Both the position numbers and the translations under genes were made by a program. Positions 1-7,803 of a stretch of 64,000 nt of DNA are shown here, piece after piece. Origin of the DNA: an uncultured Bacillaceae bacterium (lineage in GTDB: Bacteria; Bacillota; Bacilli; Bacillales; Bacillaceae_L); the NCBI GenBank assembly GCA_947497585.1, contig CANMHG010000009.1:62001-126000 (forward strand), in the 5' to 3' direction. Each line of letters starts with the position of its first letter. Position 1 is the first letter of the stretch. The notes under the pieces are model-generated. The model was not told the DNA's origin, ran no database searches, and was given only the letters and a program-made list of their open reading frames with translations.

Positions 1-2609
1 CTATTTTAGGTTCAGATACAGTACGTTATTTGAATATTGATACGGCTGAAACATATCATAAGCCAGTGACGGATGCTGATCACAATCAACTGTATTACGG
101 AAATGCAGCTAAAGATTATATGAACACATTGCTAAAAGCTGGTGACGAAGTAATCATAAAAGTAGGCGAAGAAGCAACTGATGCCTACGGTCGTCTATTA
201 GCACAAGTTATTCGTAAATCAGACGGTTTAAATACAAATCTAGAAATGGTAAGAAGCGGCTATGCTACAACGTACTTCATTTGGCCAGTTGGTAATGAAG
301 CTGATTACAACATGTTCCAAGCTGCAGTCAAAGAAGCAAAAGATGCAAATCGTGGAATATGGGATTCAACTAATCCATTAATGGAACTGCCATTCGAATT
401 CCGTGCACGCGAACAAGGCAAAGGTCTTTTACGTTATGTAGGTAATTCAGATACAAAAACATATGTAACACCAGATAATTTTAAAGAAGTACCAGTTGAG
501 AAGCGTGTTTTCTTTGCAAATGAAGCAGAAGCACAAGCGAATGGCTATACATCTACAGAAGAGCCGTCAGACAACATTTTAGTTCAGCTTTTAGGTGTAA
601 ATGACTTACACGGAAAAATTGATGTGACTGGAACTGTAGATGGAGTTAGATATGGAGGCGCAGACTATCTAGCTACATACTTACGCCAAAGAGAAGCAAC
701 AAATCCAAACACTTTAATTGTTCATGCAGGTGATATGGTCGGTGGAAGCTCTCCAGTATCAGCGCTTCTACAAGACGAACCAACTGTTGAAATTATGGAG
801 TCAATTGGATTTGACGTGGGTACGGTTGGAAACCATGAATTTGATGAAGGTGTAGAAGAAATGCTACGCTTAATCTATGGTGGAGATCATCCAAACGGTA
901 CAGCAAACTATGACGGAATTAATTTCCCAATGGTTGCAGCAAACGTTGAATACAAAGAAACAGGAAAATTAGTATTACCTCCATATGCTATTAAGGATGT
1001 TGGAGGAGCAAAAATTGCTTTTATCGGTGTAGCTACGGTAAACACACCAAGTATGATTATTGCAACGGGTAATGAACATATCCGTTTTACGGACGAAGCA
1101 GCAGCGATTAATAAGTTCGTTCCTGAGTTACAAGCACAAGGAATTGAAGCAATTGTAGTACTAGCACATGTTCCTGGTGACCAATCTGATGATGGTGCAA
1201 GTGGAGAAATTGCAGAACTTGCGAGTGCAATTAACGATGCTGTAGATGTAATTTTTGCAGCCCATAACCATGCAAAAGTAAATGCAGTAGTTGATAATAA
1301 ACTAATTGTTCAAGCTTGGGAATATGGAAAAGCATTTACAGATGTTGATTTAGAAATTGACAGGCTGACAGGTGATATTGTTAAAAAGTCAGCTGAAATC
1401 GTAGATGTGATCCAAGAAGGAGTCGCTCCAGACCCTGAGGTTGCGGCTATCTTAGCAAAATACTTAGAACAAGTTGGTCCTAAATTGAATGAAGTTATTG
1501 GAATAGCTTCCACAGAGATGAGTGGTGGATATGCTTCAAAAGGGTTAATTGGAGACAACGCTCTAGGTAACCTTATTGCAGATGGTATGTTGAAAGCAAT
1601 GGATAGTGATTTTGCTCTAATGAATGGTGGGGGTATCCGCGACGATCTTAATGCAGGGGATATTACGTGGAATGAGTTATTCAATATTCAACCATTTGGA
1701 AACACACTAGTGAAGCTTGAGGTTACAGATTCAGATTTAAAACACATTCTTAATACACAATTTAGTAGCTATGGTCCGGATGTAAGTATTGGTGGGTTTA
1801 GCTATACTTGGGATCCAACATTAGGTAAGTATGGTCAGGTAGTTGATATCTATTTACCAGATGGTTCGAAAATTATACCGAATAAAACATATACAGTTAC
1901 AGTTAATAACTATATGCATCCACATAGCCGTGATAAATATCGTCTAGCTGAACTTGGAGAAAATGCGGTTCAAGGACCAGAAGATCTTCAAGCAACGGTT
2001 GATTTTGTGAAAAGCTTCAACATGAAGCCATTCACTTATCAAGCAGAGGGACGAATTTCAGAAGATATAACTGCTCCAGTTACAACCGCTACTTTATCAG
2101 AAGCAACACTTGCAGATGGAACGTATTTTAATGCGAATCTTGGGCTAGCTGCAACAGATGGTGGTGTTGGGGTTAACTTTATCGAGTATAGTTTAGATGC
2201 TGGCAAAACATGGAGTAAGTATGAAGAGACAATAACAATTACAGATGCAGGAACAACGACTGTAATGTATCGTGCACGAGATCTTGTGTGGAATACTGAA
2301 GAGACTAAATCAATTTCTGTTGAAATTACTGAAGCTTCAATTGATTTAGCAATTGAACTAGTAAACTCTATGGATGTTTCAAAAGGTATTAAGACTTCTA
2401 TATCAGCTCAGTTAACCAATGCAAAACGTGATCTAGAAAACAATCATAAGAATGAAAAAGTAAAAGAGAAGTTCATTGAACGTGCCTATGAAACGATTAC
2501 CAAAGTTAGTAAGCGTGTTAGTGAATACAACGATAAACAAATGAAAGAAGCAGATCGTACAAAACTAACAAAACTGTTAGATTATATTGTAGAAAATAAG
2601 AAAAAATAA
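1..2609 (+). CDS. yhcR: YhcR-like SNase / metallophosphatase 5'-nucleotidase (5' truncated)
   Basis: The reading frame is open from base 3, and the first visible residues already belong to a staphylococcal-nuclease fold, so the real start lies left of the window. The SNase part keeps the R...D-T-A-E active-site stretch (bases 21-50) and the YGR motif (about 187). A calcineurin-like metallophosphatase domain follows, with DLHG (about 603), AGD (about 727) and GNHEFD (829-846). Next come a 5'-nucleotidase C-terminal domain with NGGGIR (about 1623), a beta-sandwich-like segment (about 2070-2330) and a helical charged tail. This order matches B. subtilis YhcR, an exported nucleic-acid-degrading enzyme that is cell-wall anchored. 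Here the C-terminus ends ENKKK with no LPXTG, hydrophobic segment or sortase signal, so the product is probably released or held another way. Confidence 0.88.
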   Translation, partial: ILGSDTVRYLNIDTAETYHKPVTDADHNQLYYGNAAKDYMNTLLKAGDEVIIKVGEEATDAYGRLLAQVIRKSDGLNTNLEMVRSGYATTYFIWPVGNEADYNMFQAAVKEAKDANRGIWDSTNPLMELPFEFRAREQGKGLLRYVGNSDTKTYVTPDNFKEVPVEKRVFFANEAEAQANGYTSTEEPSDNILVQLLGVNDLHGKIDVTGTVDGVRYGGADYLATYLRQREATNPNTLIVHAGDMVGGSSPVSALLQDEPTVEIMESIGFDVGTVGNHEFDEGVEEMLRLIYGGDHPNGTANYDGINFPMVAANVEYKETGKLVLPPYAIKDVGGAKIAFIGVATVNTPSMIIATGNEHIRFTDEAAAINKFVPELQAQGIEAIVVLAHVPGDQSDDGASGEIAELASAINDAVDVIFAAHNHAKVNAVVDNKLIVQAWEYGKAFTDVDLEIDRLTGDIVKKSAEIVDVIQEGVAPDPEVAAILAKYLEQVGPKLNEVIGIASTEMSGGYASKGLIGDNALGNLIADGMLKAMDSDFALMNGGGIRDDLNAGDITWNELFNIQPFGNTLVKLEVTDSDLKHILNTQFSSYGPDVSIGGFSYTWDPTLGKYGQVVDIYLPDGSKIIPNKTYTVTVNNYMHPHSRDKYRLAELGENAVQGPEDLQATVDFVKSFNMKPFTYQAEGRISEDITAPVTTATLSEATLADGTYFNANLGLAATDGGVGVNFIEYSLDAGKTWSKYEETITITDAGTTTVMYRARDLVWNTEETKSISVEITEASIDLAIELVNSMDVSKGIKTSISAQLTNAKRDLENNHKNEKVKEKFIERAYETITKVSKRVSEYNDKQMKEADRTKLTKLLDYIVENKKK

Positions 2610-2613
2610 ACAA

Positions 2614-2656
2614 AAAACCTGACCTTCACATTTTTCCAGAAGGTCAGGTTTTTATT
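2614..2656 (+). terminator. Terminator after yhcR, overlapping the end of the convergent permease
   Basis: A 13-bp stem (2615-2627 with 2639-2651) has an 11-nt loop and T-rich flanks on both sides. It lies between convergent genes and its right edge overlaps the opposing stop codon, so it can serve both strands. The right arm and tail recur at 6139-6156. Confidence 0.85.
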
Positions 2657-3527
2657 TTGACGCCAATTTTGTTTGTTGCCTTTGTTTGTAATTTTGAATT
2701 GTAAAGTGAACGACTAAAGACAAGGCATAGGCTAATAAAAGTAGTAACCCAATTTCAGCAAAATTTAATAATTTCAGTAGTAAACTTATGCCGGTAATTG
2801 AATATAATGTTCCTAGATATTTGCGGATTTTTGCATCACTGAAGGATGAAGTGAAGATAGCACCGATTTGACCTCCGATTAACGCTCCAATTATTAAGGT
2901 TCCACTAATTTTGTAGTCAATTGGAGTTGACGCAGCATAAGTTAAAAATCCAGCTGTGACGATCATAAGCACGCCAAGTAAGCTTGTGCCGACTGCATAT
3001 CTAGAGCGATAGGATAAAATCCCAATGAGTAGTGGAACAATGATAAATCCGCCACCCACACCTAATGTTGTTGAGATAAATCCAGCAAAAAATCCAATAA
3101 AGATTAATTTATATAAGTTAAACCCTTTTCCTGTAGAGTTCTGATTAACTGCCTGTTTTTCTTTTTTTAGTAATAAAGAATAGGCAAAGTATATAATTAA
3201 AAGTAAATAACCAACTGGAATGATAGTATCAGCTACATGAAACTTTTCCAAAAATAAAACAAAGGGGTATGCAATTTGAGTTGCAATTACACCACTGATT
3301 CCAATGATAAAAGCTGGTTTCCATTGAATGTTTTGTAAACGAAAATGTGCAATTACACCTGAAAATGAGGTACCCATTGTGTACATCAAGCTAGTAGCGA
3401 TCGCGAGCACAGGTGATACGTTTAACAGTAGAAGTACAGGAGTAAGAACAAATCCTCCACCAATACCAAAGAAACCGGATAACACTCCAATTCCTATCCC
3501 GAGAAGGAGATACACAACGATATCCAC
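2652..3527 (-). CDS. TauE/SafE-family membrane permease
   Basis: A 291-residue polytopic membrane protein of the TauE/SafE (DUF81) family, which exports sulfite, sulfoacetate or related small anions. It has the usual two repeated halves, each with a glycine-rich signature: GIGGGFVLTP near residue 21 and GVGGGFIIVP near residue 156. About eight hydrophobic helices are visible. The start is GTG, preceded by an AAAGGAGG site at 3533-3541. It is monocistronic and convergent with yhcR. The substrate cannot be read from sequence; neighbouring genes give no sulfur-metabolism context. Confidence 0.85.
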   Translation of the reverse strand: MDIVVYLLLGIGIGVLSGFFGIGGGFVLTPVLLLLNVSPVLAIATSLMYTMGTSFSGVIAHFRLQNIQWKPAFIIGISGVIATQIAYPFVLFLEKFHVADTIIPVGYLLLIIYFAYSLLLKKEKQAVNQNSTGKGFNLYKLIFIGFFAGFISTTLGVGGGFIIVPLLIGILSYRSRYAVGTSLLGVLMIVTAGFLTYAASTPIDYKISGTLIIGALIGGQIGAIFTSSFSDAKIRKYLGTLYSITGISLLLKLLNFAEIGLLLLLAYALSLVVHFTIQNYKQRQQTKLASK

Positions 3528-3688
3528 ATTTTTCCTCCTTTAAAATAAACACTATTTTCATCTTACTATATCCATATGGATAAAAAAAGGGATATACAAC
3601 TTAAAATCCAAATGTTGGTCCTATTATTAAACTTATTTCTTTTATATTACAATAATAATTAATTTGAATTAAAAATGCCTATTTTGGT

Positions 3689-3716
3689 TTGAAAGGGATT
3701 CTTCCTATGATAGAAT
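3689..3716 (+). promoter_or_regulatory. Likely SigA promoter of the SurA-like lipoprotein gene
   Basis: TTGAAA (3689-3694), 16-nt spacer, TAGAAT (3711-3716), about 30 bp before the start codon at 3748. Confidence 0.5.
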
Positions 3717-3747
3717 AACAACTATTCTTGTACAAGGGGGAAGAAAA

Positions 3748-4425
3748 ATGAATAAACATAAAAAAATAGTTATCCTACTAACGAGTATTTTACTTGTACT
3801 AGGCTTAGTTGGCTGTGTGGCAACTGGACAAGAATCTAAAGACAAGAGCAAAGAGGATGGAGTAGTTGCTGTTGTAAATGATGAAAATATTACACAACAA
3901 GAATTTGATGAATCGTTAGAGCAAACTAAAATGACATATGCACAACAAGGAATGAATGTTGAAGATTTAGAAGAAGCTCAAGTAAAAGAAATGGAACAAC
4001 AAGTGGTAAACCAACTTGTGAATACCAAGCTATTACTTCAAGCGGCAGATAGTAACAACATTGAGGCAACAGAAGAAGAAATTGAGCAAAGTTTAGTTCA
4101 AATTAAAGAACAATTCGAAAATGACGAAGATTTCAATAGTGCACTTGAAGCAAATAATCTTACTTTAGATCAATTAGAGAAGCAAATTGCAGACGAGCTT
4201 AAGATTAATCAATATATAACAGAAAATACAGCAGAAGTTACAGTTGAAGAAGAAGAAATCGTGGCACTGTATGACCAATACAAAGAACAAAGTGAAGAAG
4301 TGCCAGCTTATGAAGAGGTAAAAGCACAACTAGAGCAACAAATTAAGCAGCAGAAAAACCAAGAAGAATTCGGGAAACTTGTTCAAAAGCTAAGAGAAGA
4401 TAGTGAAATTGAAGTTTTAATATAA
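3748..4425 (+). CDS. SurA N-terminal-domain lipoprotein (PrsA-like chaperone without PPIase domain)
   Basis: A 225-residue lipoprotein. A basic, hydrophobic signal peptide ends in the lipobox LVGC with the lipidated cysteine at residue 23. The mature part is glutamate/glutamine-rich and helical, beginning with a VAVVNDENITQQEFD stretch typical of the SurA_N domain of SurA/PrsA foldases. The protein ends about where a parvulin domain would begin, so it probably binds unfolded exported proteins rather than isomerising prolines. The start follows a GGGGGAAG site. Its last 165 bases, terminator and downstream promoter are duplicated at 6157-6431. Confidence 0.75.
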   Translation: MNKHKKIVILLTSILLVLGLVGCVATGQESKDKSKEDGVVAVVNDENITQQEFDESLEQTKMTYAQQGMNVEDLEEAQVKEMEQQVVNQLVNTKLLLQAADSNNIEATEEEIEQSLVQIKEQFENDEDFNSALEANNLTLDQLEKQIADELKINQYITENTAEVTVEEEEIVALYDQYKEQSEEVPAYEEVKAQLEQQIKQQKNQEEFGKLVQKLREDSEIEVLI

Positions 4426-4450
4426 GGCAGTAAGACAAATTCAATATAAA

Positions 4451-4493
4451 AATGACCATCAAAATGTGTTCTGTTTTGATGGTCATTTTTTAT
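4451..4493 (+). terminator. Terminator of the SurA-like gene
   Basis: Perfect 14-bp stem, 4451-4464 with 4474-4487, 9-nt loop, then a T-run. A near-identical copy is at 6344-6384. Confidence 0.9.
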
Positions 4494-4500
4494 TTACAGA

Positions 4501-4528
4501 TTTACAAAGGAAAGTATCTATATATGTT
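4501..4528 (+). promoter_or_regulatory. Probable promoter of the 76-residue membrane protein gene
   Basis: TTTACA (4501-4506), 16-nt spacer, TATGTT (4523-4528). The -10 box is weak, but the same geometry is kept in the duplicated copy (TTGACT at 6399, TATGTT at 6421). Confidence 0.4.
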
Positions 4529-4569
4529 AAAATATGTAATAGATTGTGAGATTGAGGGGAGAAGTATCA

Positions 4570-4800
4570 ATGAAGAAGGTTATTATTTCTATAATTTCAT
4601 CCTTTATAGTGTTTGTCGCTACTTATATAATAATTGGTTATTTGCCAAATTTTCGAATTAAACTAGATGCTCCGCCATTAGAATACTTTGTTGAAACCAT
4701 AAAGCATATGGTGTTTTTCAAGTCCCTGGTTTCTTTTTTTGTAGGGGTATTGGTATCTGGTGTTTTGCTCATTATTATAGGGAACAGGACCAACATTTAA
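4570..4800 (+). CDS. Small two-helix membrane protein, unknown function
   Basis: I do not recognise this family. The 76-residue product has an N-terminal hydrophobic helix (about residues 3-24), a short polar loop rich in proline and charge, and a second helix (about 48-70). The ATG at 4570 is chosen because a GAGGGGAG site lies 8-9 bases upstream; an ATG 24 bases earlier precedes that site. It follows the terminator and promoter of the duplicated segment. The same segment also precedes the membrane protein at 6485, so the two are positionally equivalent although their sequences look unrelated. Confidence 0.65.
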   Translation: MKKVIISIISSFIVFVATYIIIGYLPNFRIKLDAPPLEYFVETIKHMVFFKSLVSFFVGVLVSGVLLIIIGNRTNI

Positions 4801-4837
4801 AATATAAAGAAAACTCTATTTAGAGAGGCGAATCATC

Positions 4838-5695
4838 TTGAAGGTAATAAACATTGTTATGATAGGATTAATTTTCTTTATTCTAACGGCTTGTGGTAAT
4901 CAATCTACCATTAATCCATCTGCAAAACAAAAGGAGGAGACCCCGACAACAAGCACTCCTGAAACAAATGAAACTGCATCGTTTGATCCACCTGAAGTTG
5001 CTAATATCTCTTTTCACCCCCTTGAACTCATTGAATTATTGGAAGGTGAACCTTTAGAAAGTTGGGAATATGTTAAGTCAGTTCCTCTAAGTCTACTAAT
5101 AGAAAAAGACATTACTCTGCATGTTTATAAAGATACAGACCCAAATAGCTTGTGTTACTATTCTACCGTATCACTTTTAGAATATGATAACAAAACATAT
5201 AAACTAAATGAGTGTACATCGGATAGTTTTTTACAGAAAAGTCCAGAAGAGATTGGTGCTTTTTATATCTTAGAACATACTTTTATAGGTCAGGAGAAGA
5301 GACTGATTTTCCATTCTAGTTTTGAACTTTTTGCTAATGGTCCAGGAAGAATGCAGTATATCGTATATGATGTCTCCGAAGAAAAACTCTTAACATTTGA
5401 AGAGTGGGGAATCCCAATTATTACGGATTTAGAAGTTGATGAAAAATCTCTCGTTATTCAATTTCCTGGGTTACACATGCACTCACCAGATGCAACGATA
5501 TTCAGATGGCATAATGAACAGTTAGAAAGAAGTCAAAGTATAAAAGATGCTCTAGGATTGACCTATCAACAAGACTATATTCAATTTATTGATGATAAAA
5601 GCTTATTTATTGCCTACTCAGCGCTAGATAGATTTAGTGTAGAATTCGTTGAAATACAGTATAGATATGAGAATGGAAAATTAGTTAAGAATTAA
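4838..5695 (+). CDS. Putative lipoprotein, unknown function
   Basis: A 285-residue protein starting with TTG behind a GAGAGG site. The signal peptide ends in LTAC with the lipid-accepting cysteine at residue 19, followed by a low-complexity Thr/Pro/Glu linker (about 25-45) that probably spaces a folded domain from the membrane. The remaining part is acidic and mixed alpha/beta, with no motif I recognise. It is probably co-transcribed with the small membrane protein 37 bases upstream. Confidence 0.7.
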   Translation: MKVINIVMIGLIFFILTACGNQSTINPSAKQKEETPTTSTPETNETASFDPPEVANISFHPLELIELLEGEPLESWEYVKSVPLSLLIEKDITLHVYKDTDPNSLCYYSTVSLLEYDNKTYKLNECTSDSFLQKSPEEIGAFYILEHTFIGQEKRLIFHSSFELFANGPGRMQYIVYDVSEEKLLTFEEWGIPIITDLEVDEKSLVIQFPGLHMHSPDATIFRWHNEQLERSQSIKDALGLTYQQDYIQFIDDKSLFIAYSALDRFSVEFVEIQYRYENGKLVKN

Positions 5696-5746
5696 TTGTT
5701 TCATAAAAACTATTACTATAAAGATAAATACTAAGAGGGAGATTTT

Positions 5747-6103
5747 ATGAGGACAAAACCAATTTTAAATCAAATCGGAACTACATTTATTCCTGTTAGT
5801 GACATTGAAAGAGCACGTGATTGGTATTGTGAAATATTAGAGTTACCTGCAGGTGGTGAGATTTTATTCGGTCATTTATACATAGTACCGATGATAGGAA
5901 CAGGTATTGTTTTAGATAGCAAAATATTTTCAAAAGCAAATATTTATAAATCTCCACCTTTTCATTTAAACACAAACAATATAGAACAAGCTTATCAGTA
6001 TATGAAAAGCAAAAATGTTGAAATTACAACACCAATTGAAAATAACCATTGGTTCAATTTTAAAGACTTAGACGGGAATCATTTAATGATTTGTCAATGT
6101 TAG
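5747..6103 (+). CDS. VOC-family (glyoxalase/bleomycin-resistance fold) protein
   Basis: A 118-residue protein with one vicinal-oxygen-chelate module pair: an N-terminal beta strand with IPVSDIERARDWY (about residues 16-28) and a C-terminal FKDLDGNHLMI strand (about 104-114), both characteristic of the family. VOC proteins bind metal and act as dioxygenases, isomerases or antibiotic-binding proteins. The usual last metal-ligand Glu after DGN appears replaced, so catalysis is uncertain. GAGGGAG precedes the ATG. It is probably a stand-alone gene within the accessory stretch. Confidence 0.75.
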   Translation: MRTKPILNQIGTTFIPVSDIERARDWYCEILELPAGGEILFGHLYIVPMIGTGIVLDSKIFSKANIYKSPPFHLNTNNIEQAYQYMKSKNVEITTPIENNHWFNFKDLDGNHLMICQC

Positions 6104-6156
6104 TTTGTTTGATAAAAAACGTGTGGATACACAGTTTACAGAAGGTCAGGTTTTTA

Positions 6157-6321
6157 GTGGCAATGTATGACCAATACAAAGAACAAAGTGAAGAAGTTAC
6201 AGCTTATGAAGAGGTAAAAGCACAACTTGAGCAACAAATTAAGCAGCAGAAAAGCCAAGAAGAATTAGGGAAACTTGTTCAAAAGCTAAGAGAAGATAGT
6301 GAGATTGAAGTTTTAATATAA
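6157..6321 (+). pseudogene. Duplicated 3' fragment of the SurA-like lipoprotein gene
   Basis: Bases 6157-6321 repeat 4261-4425 with few mismatches and keep the same reading frame and stop codon. Only the last 54 or so codons are present: signal peptide, lipobox and most of the SurA_N domain are missing. An in-frame start at 6163 has no convincing ribosome site, and the frame open further upstream encodes unrelated residues. The similarity continues through the downstream terminator and promoter, so this is a segmental duplication remnant rather than a functional gene. Confidence 0.85.
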
Positions 6322-6343
6322 GGCAGTAAGAAAAAAATTTAAA

Positions 6344-6384
6344 AATGACCATCAAAATATGTTCTGTTTTGATGGTCATTTTTC
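6344..6384 (+). terminator. Duplicated copy of the 4451 terminator
   Basis: 14-bp stem (6344-6357 with 6367-6380) and T-run, matching the terminator at 4451-4493 almost base for base. Confidence 0.88.
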
Positions 6385-6398
6385 GTTTAATCATAGTG

Positions 6399-6426
6399 TT
6401 GACTTAGAAAGGAAAGTATTTATGTT
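6399..6426 (+). promoter_or_regulatory. Duplicated promoter before the 94-residue membrane protein
   Basis: TTGACT (6399-6404), 16-nt spacer, TATGTT (6421-6426). It is the paralogue of the promoter at 4501 with a better -35 box. Confidence 0.45.
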
Positions 6427-6484
6427 AAAATATGTATATCGGTATTATCACACTACATAAATAAAAATATATGGAGGAATAGCA

Positions 6485-6769
6485 ATGTGGGTAATATTAG
6501 GGGTTATTGCAATAATATTTACTTTTATAAATCTTTATATGTATGCAGCAGGAAAGGATTATAAGCTTGCTATGGCGTTAGGATTATCATTTACAGCATT
6601 AACAATTTGTGCAGATTACAGTTATCTAACTCGGTGGGTAAAAGCGGAAGATTGGGCGGCTTTATCGGATGTAATACCTGGTATGGCAAGGGCATTATGG
6701 TTTTTGACAATTGTTTCTATCTTACTAAATATAGCACCTATACTTTTAGAGCGAAAAGGTAAGAAATGA
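6485..6769 (+). CDS. Small membrane protein, unknown function
   Basis: A 94-residue protein with about three hydrophobic helices (about 1-20, 27-45, 68-86) and a short basic C-terminus (RKGKK). The middle loop carries aromatic and acidic residues. ATG 6485 follows a GGAGG site. I do not recognise the family. It sits behind the duplicated terminator/promoter segment and heads a run of very small membrane-protein genes (6485-7701). Confidence 0.65.
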   Translation: MWVILGVIAIIFTFINLYMYAAGKDYKLAMALGLSFTALTICADYSYLTRWVKAEDWAALSDVIPGMARALWFLTIVSILLNIAPILLERKGKK

Positions 6770-6921
6770 ATAACTTAAGAGGGCATTACTGGAACAGTAG
6801 GAACGCTTTGGGAACATTCGATTCTGCTGCTAGTAGAGTAAGATATACTCATAAAAATTACCAATTAACTTAAAGGGTAGTGATATTTTGAAGAAAGAAT
6901 ATTTACAAATCAGGTGGAGTT

Positions 6922-7263
6922 ATGAGGAGATTTAAAAGAATACTTGAATTCCTCAATAGGATGAAAGAGATTGACATATGGGGAGACAAGAATGAGGGTC
7001 TAACAGATGATGATATAGAATATATTAACAGCATTCCAAGACAAAATCCTTATGGAATGATAGGCTTGATTATTAGTGGGATTGCGTTCGCATTTCCCCA
7101 ATACGGCTTTTCAATTATTACTCTCATCTTTTGCACAGTAACCTTTTTTACTTTTGATAAGGAAAAAGAAGATAATCCTTGGACTTTTTACATAAGTATA
7201 GTACTTTCTTTGATAGCATTATATATGTTTATTAATGGCGAAACTCACGATTTAATAATTTAA
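6922..7263 (+). CDS. Small membrane protein, unknown function
   Basis: A 113-residue protein: a charged, probably cytosolic N-terminus (residues 1-40) with an acidic LTDDDIEYI stretch, then three hydrophobic segments (about 46-60, 62-78, 88-106). The ATG at 6922 follows AGGTGGAG. Upstream, a 15-codon TTG frame overlaps this ribosome site and may be chance. No family recognised. Confidence 0.6.
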   Translation: MRRFKRILEFLNRMKEIDIWGDKNEGLTDDDIEYINSIPRQNPYGMIGLIISGIAFAFPQYGFSIITLIFCTVTFFTFDKEKEDNPWTFYISIVLSLIALYMFINGETHDLII

Positions 7264-7322
7264 TAGAGTCCTGTGTTTTTAGAACAAGCGGTGAAAATTA
7301 AGGCAATAAAGAGGTGAAAGCA

Positions 7323-7481
7323 ATGGATGCATTAGCGATAATCTTCGTAATAATTTTATCCTTATGGTCGATTACTAAGACTTTGGAAAAACTCGCAGAC
7401 AAAATTTTAACAGGCCAAATCAAGCAGACAAAGCTTTTAGAAGATATAAAAGCAAGACTTGATGATAAGGAAAATAAATAA
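7323..7481 (+). CDS. 52-residue single-helix protein
   Basis: The ATG follows an AGAGGTGAAAG site and opens a frame of 52 codons ending at TAA 7479-7481. Residues 3-17 form one hydrophobic helix. The rest is an amphipathic, lysine-rich helix (KQTKLLEDIKARLDDKE) that looks like a short coiled coil. This resembles small Bacillus membrane-tethered helical proteins in general form, but I cannot assign a family. Confidence 0.55.
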   Translation: MDALAIIFVIILSLWSITKTLEKLADKILTGQIKQTKLLEDIKARLDDKENK

Positions 7482-7533
7482 GAGTATTCAGCTAACAGGG
7501 TATGCTTTAGTAAAAAAGAAACTAGGAGGTACT

Positions 7534-7701
7534 ATGGACCTTTTTCTTAAAATAATAGCTTACATAGTGTTTGTTCTTGGTTCAATTTATTTCTTCTTTG
7601 GTGGAAGTAACTCTGTTCAAAAGCCAAGGGGAAAACAATTTGGAATTATTATGTTGATTAGTATATTAACATTAAGTTACTATTACTGGTTTCCTAGATA
7701 G
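7534..7701 (+). CDS. 55-residue two-helix membrane protein
   Basis: ATG 7534 follows a perfect AGGAGGT site; upstream in-frame starts have none. The product has two hydrophobic segments (about 3-20 and 35-50) split by a short Gly/Ser/Lys loop. Unknown function; last gene before a strong terminator, so probably the end of the small-gene run from 6485. Confidence 0.6.
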   Translation: MDLFLKIIAYIVFVLGSIYFFFGGSNSVQKPRGKQFGIIMLISILTLSYYYWFPR

Positions 7702-7750
7702 GATATGAAATACTTATTCATTATTGAGGTATATGTTAGCTGTATAATAG

Positions 7751-7790
7751 AAACCGCTTGGATTAATGTCCAAGCGGTTTTGTTGTAGTG
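7751..7790 (+). terminator. Terminator ending the small membrane-protein run
   Basis: 12-bp perfect stem (7751-7762 with 7769-7780), 6-nt loop, T-rich tail. It lies between convergent genes. Confidence 0.88.
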
Positions 7791-7803
7791 TGTTTTAGTT
7801 CAC

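Noticed and set aside
1310..1684. 124-codon reverse frame inside yhcR
   Set aside because: Shadow of the strongly conserved nucleotidase coding strand; no start signal and no family.
6091..6162. Longer coding frame joining the VOC gene end to the duplicated SurA-like tail
   Set aside because: The start lies inside the VOC gene without a ribosome site and the first 24 codons match nothing; the block is better read as a pseudogene fragment.
6888..6935. 15-codon TTG frame overlapping the start of the 113-residue membrane protein gene
   Set aside because: Short and without independent support; listed only as a possible leader.
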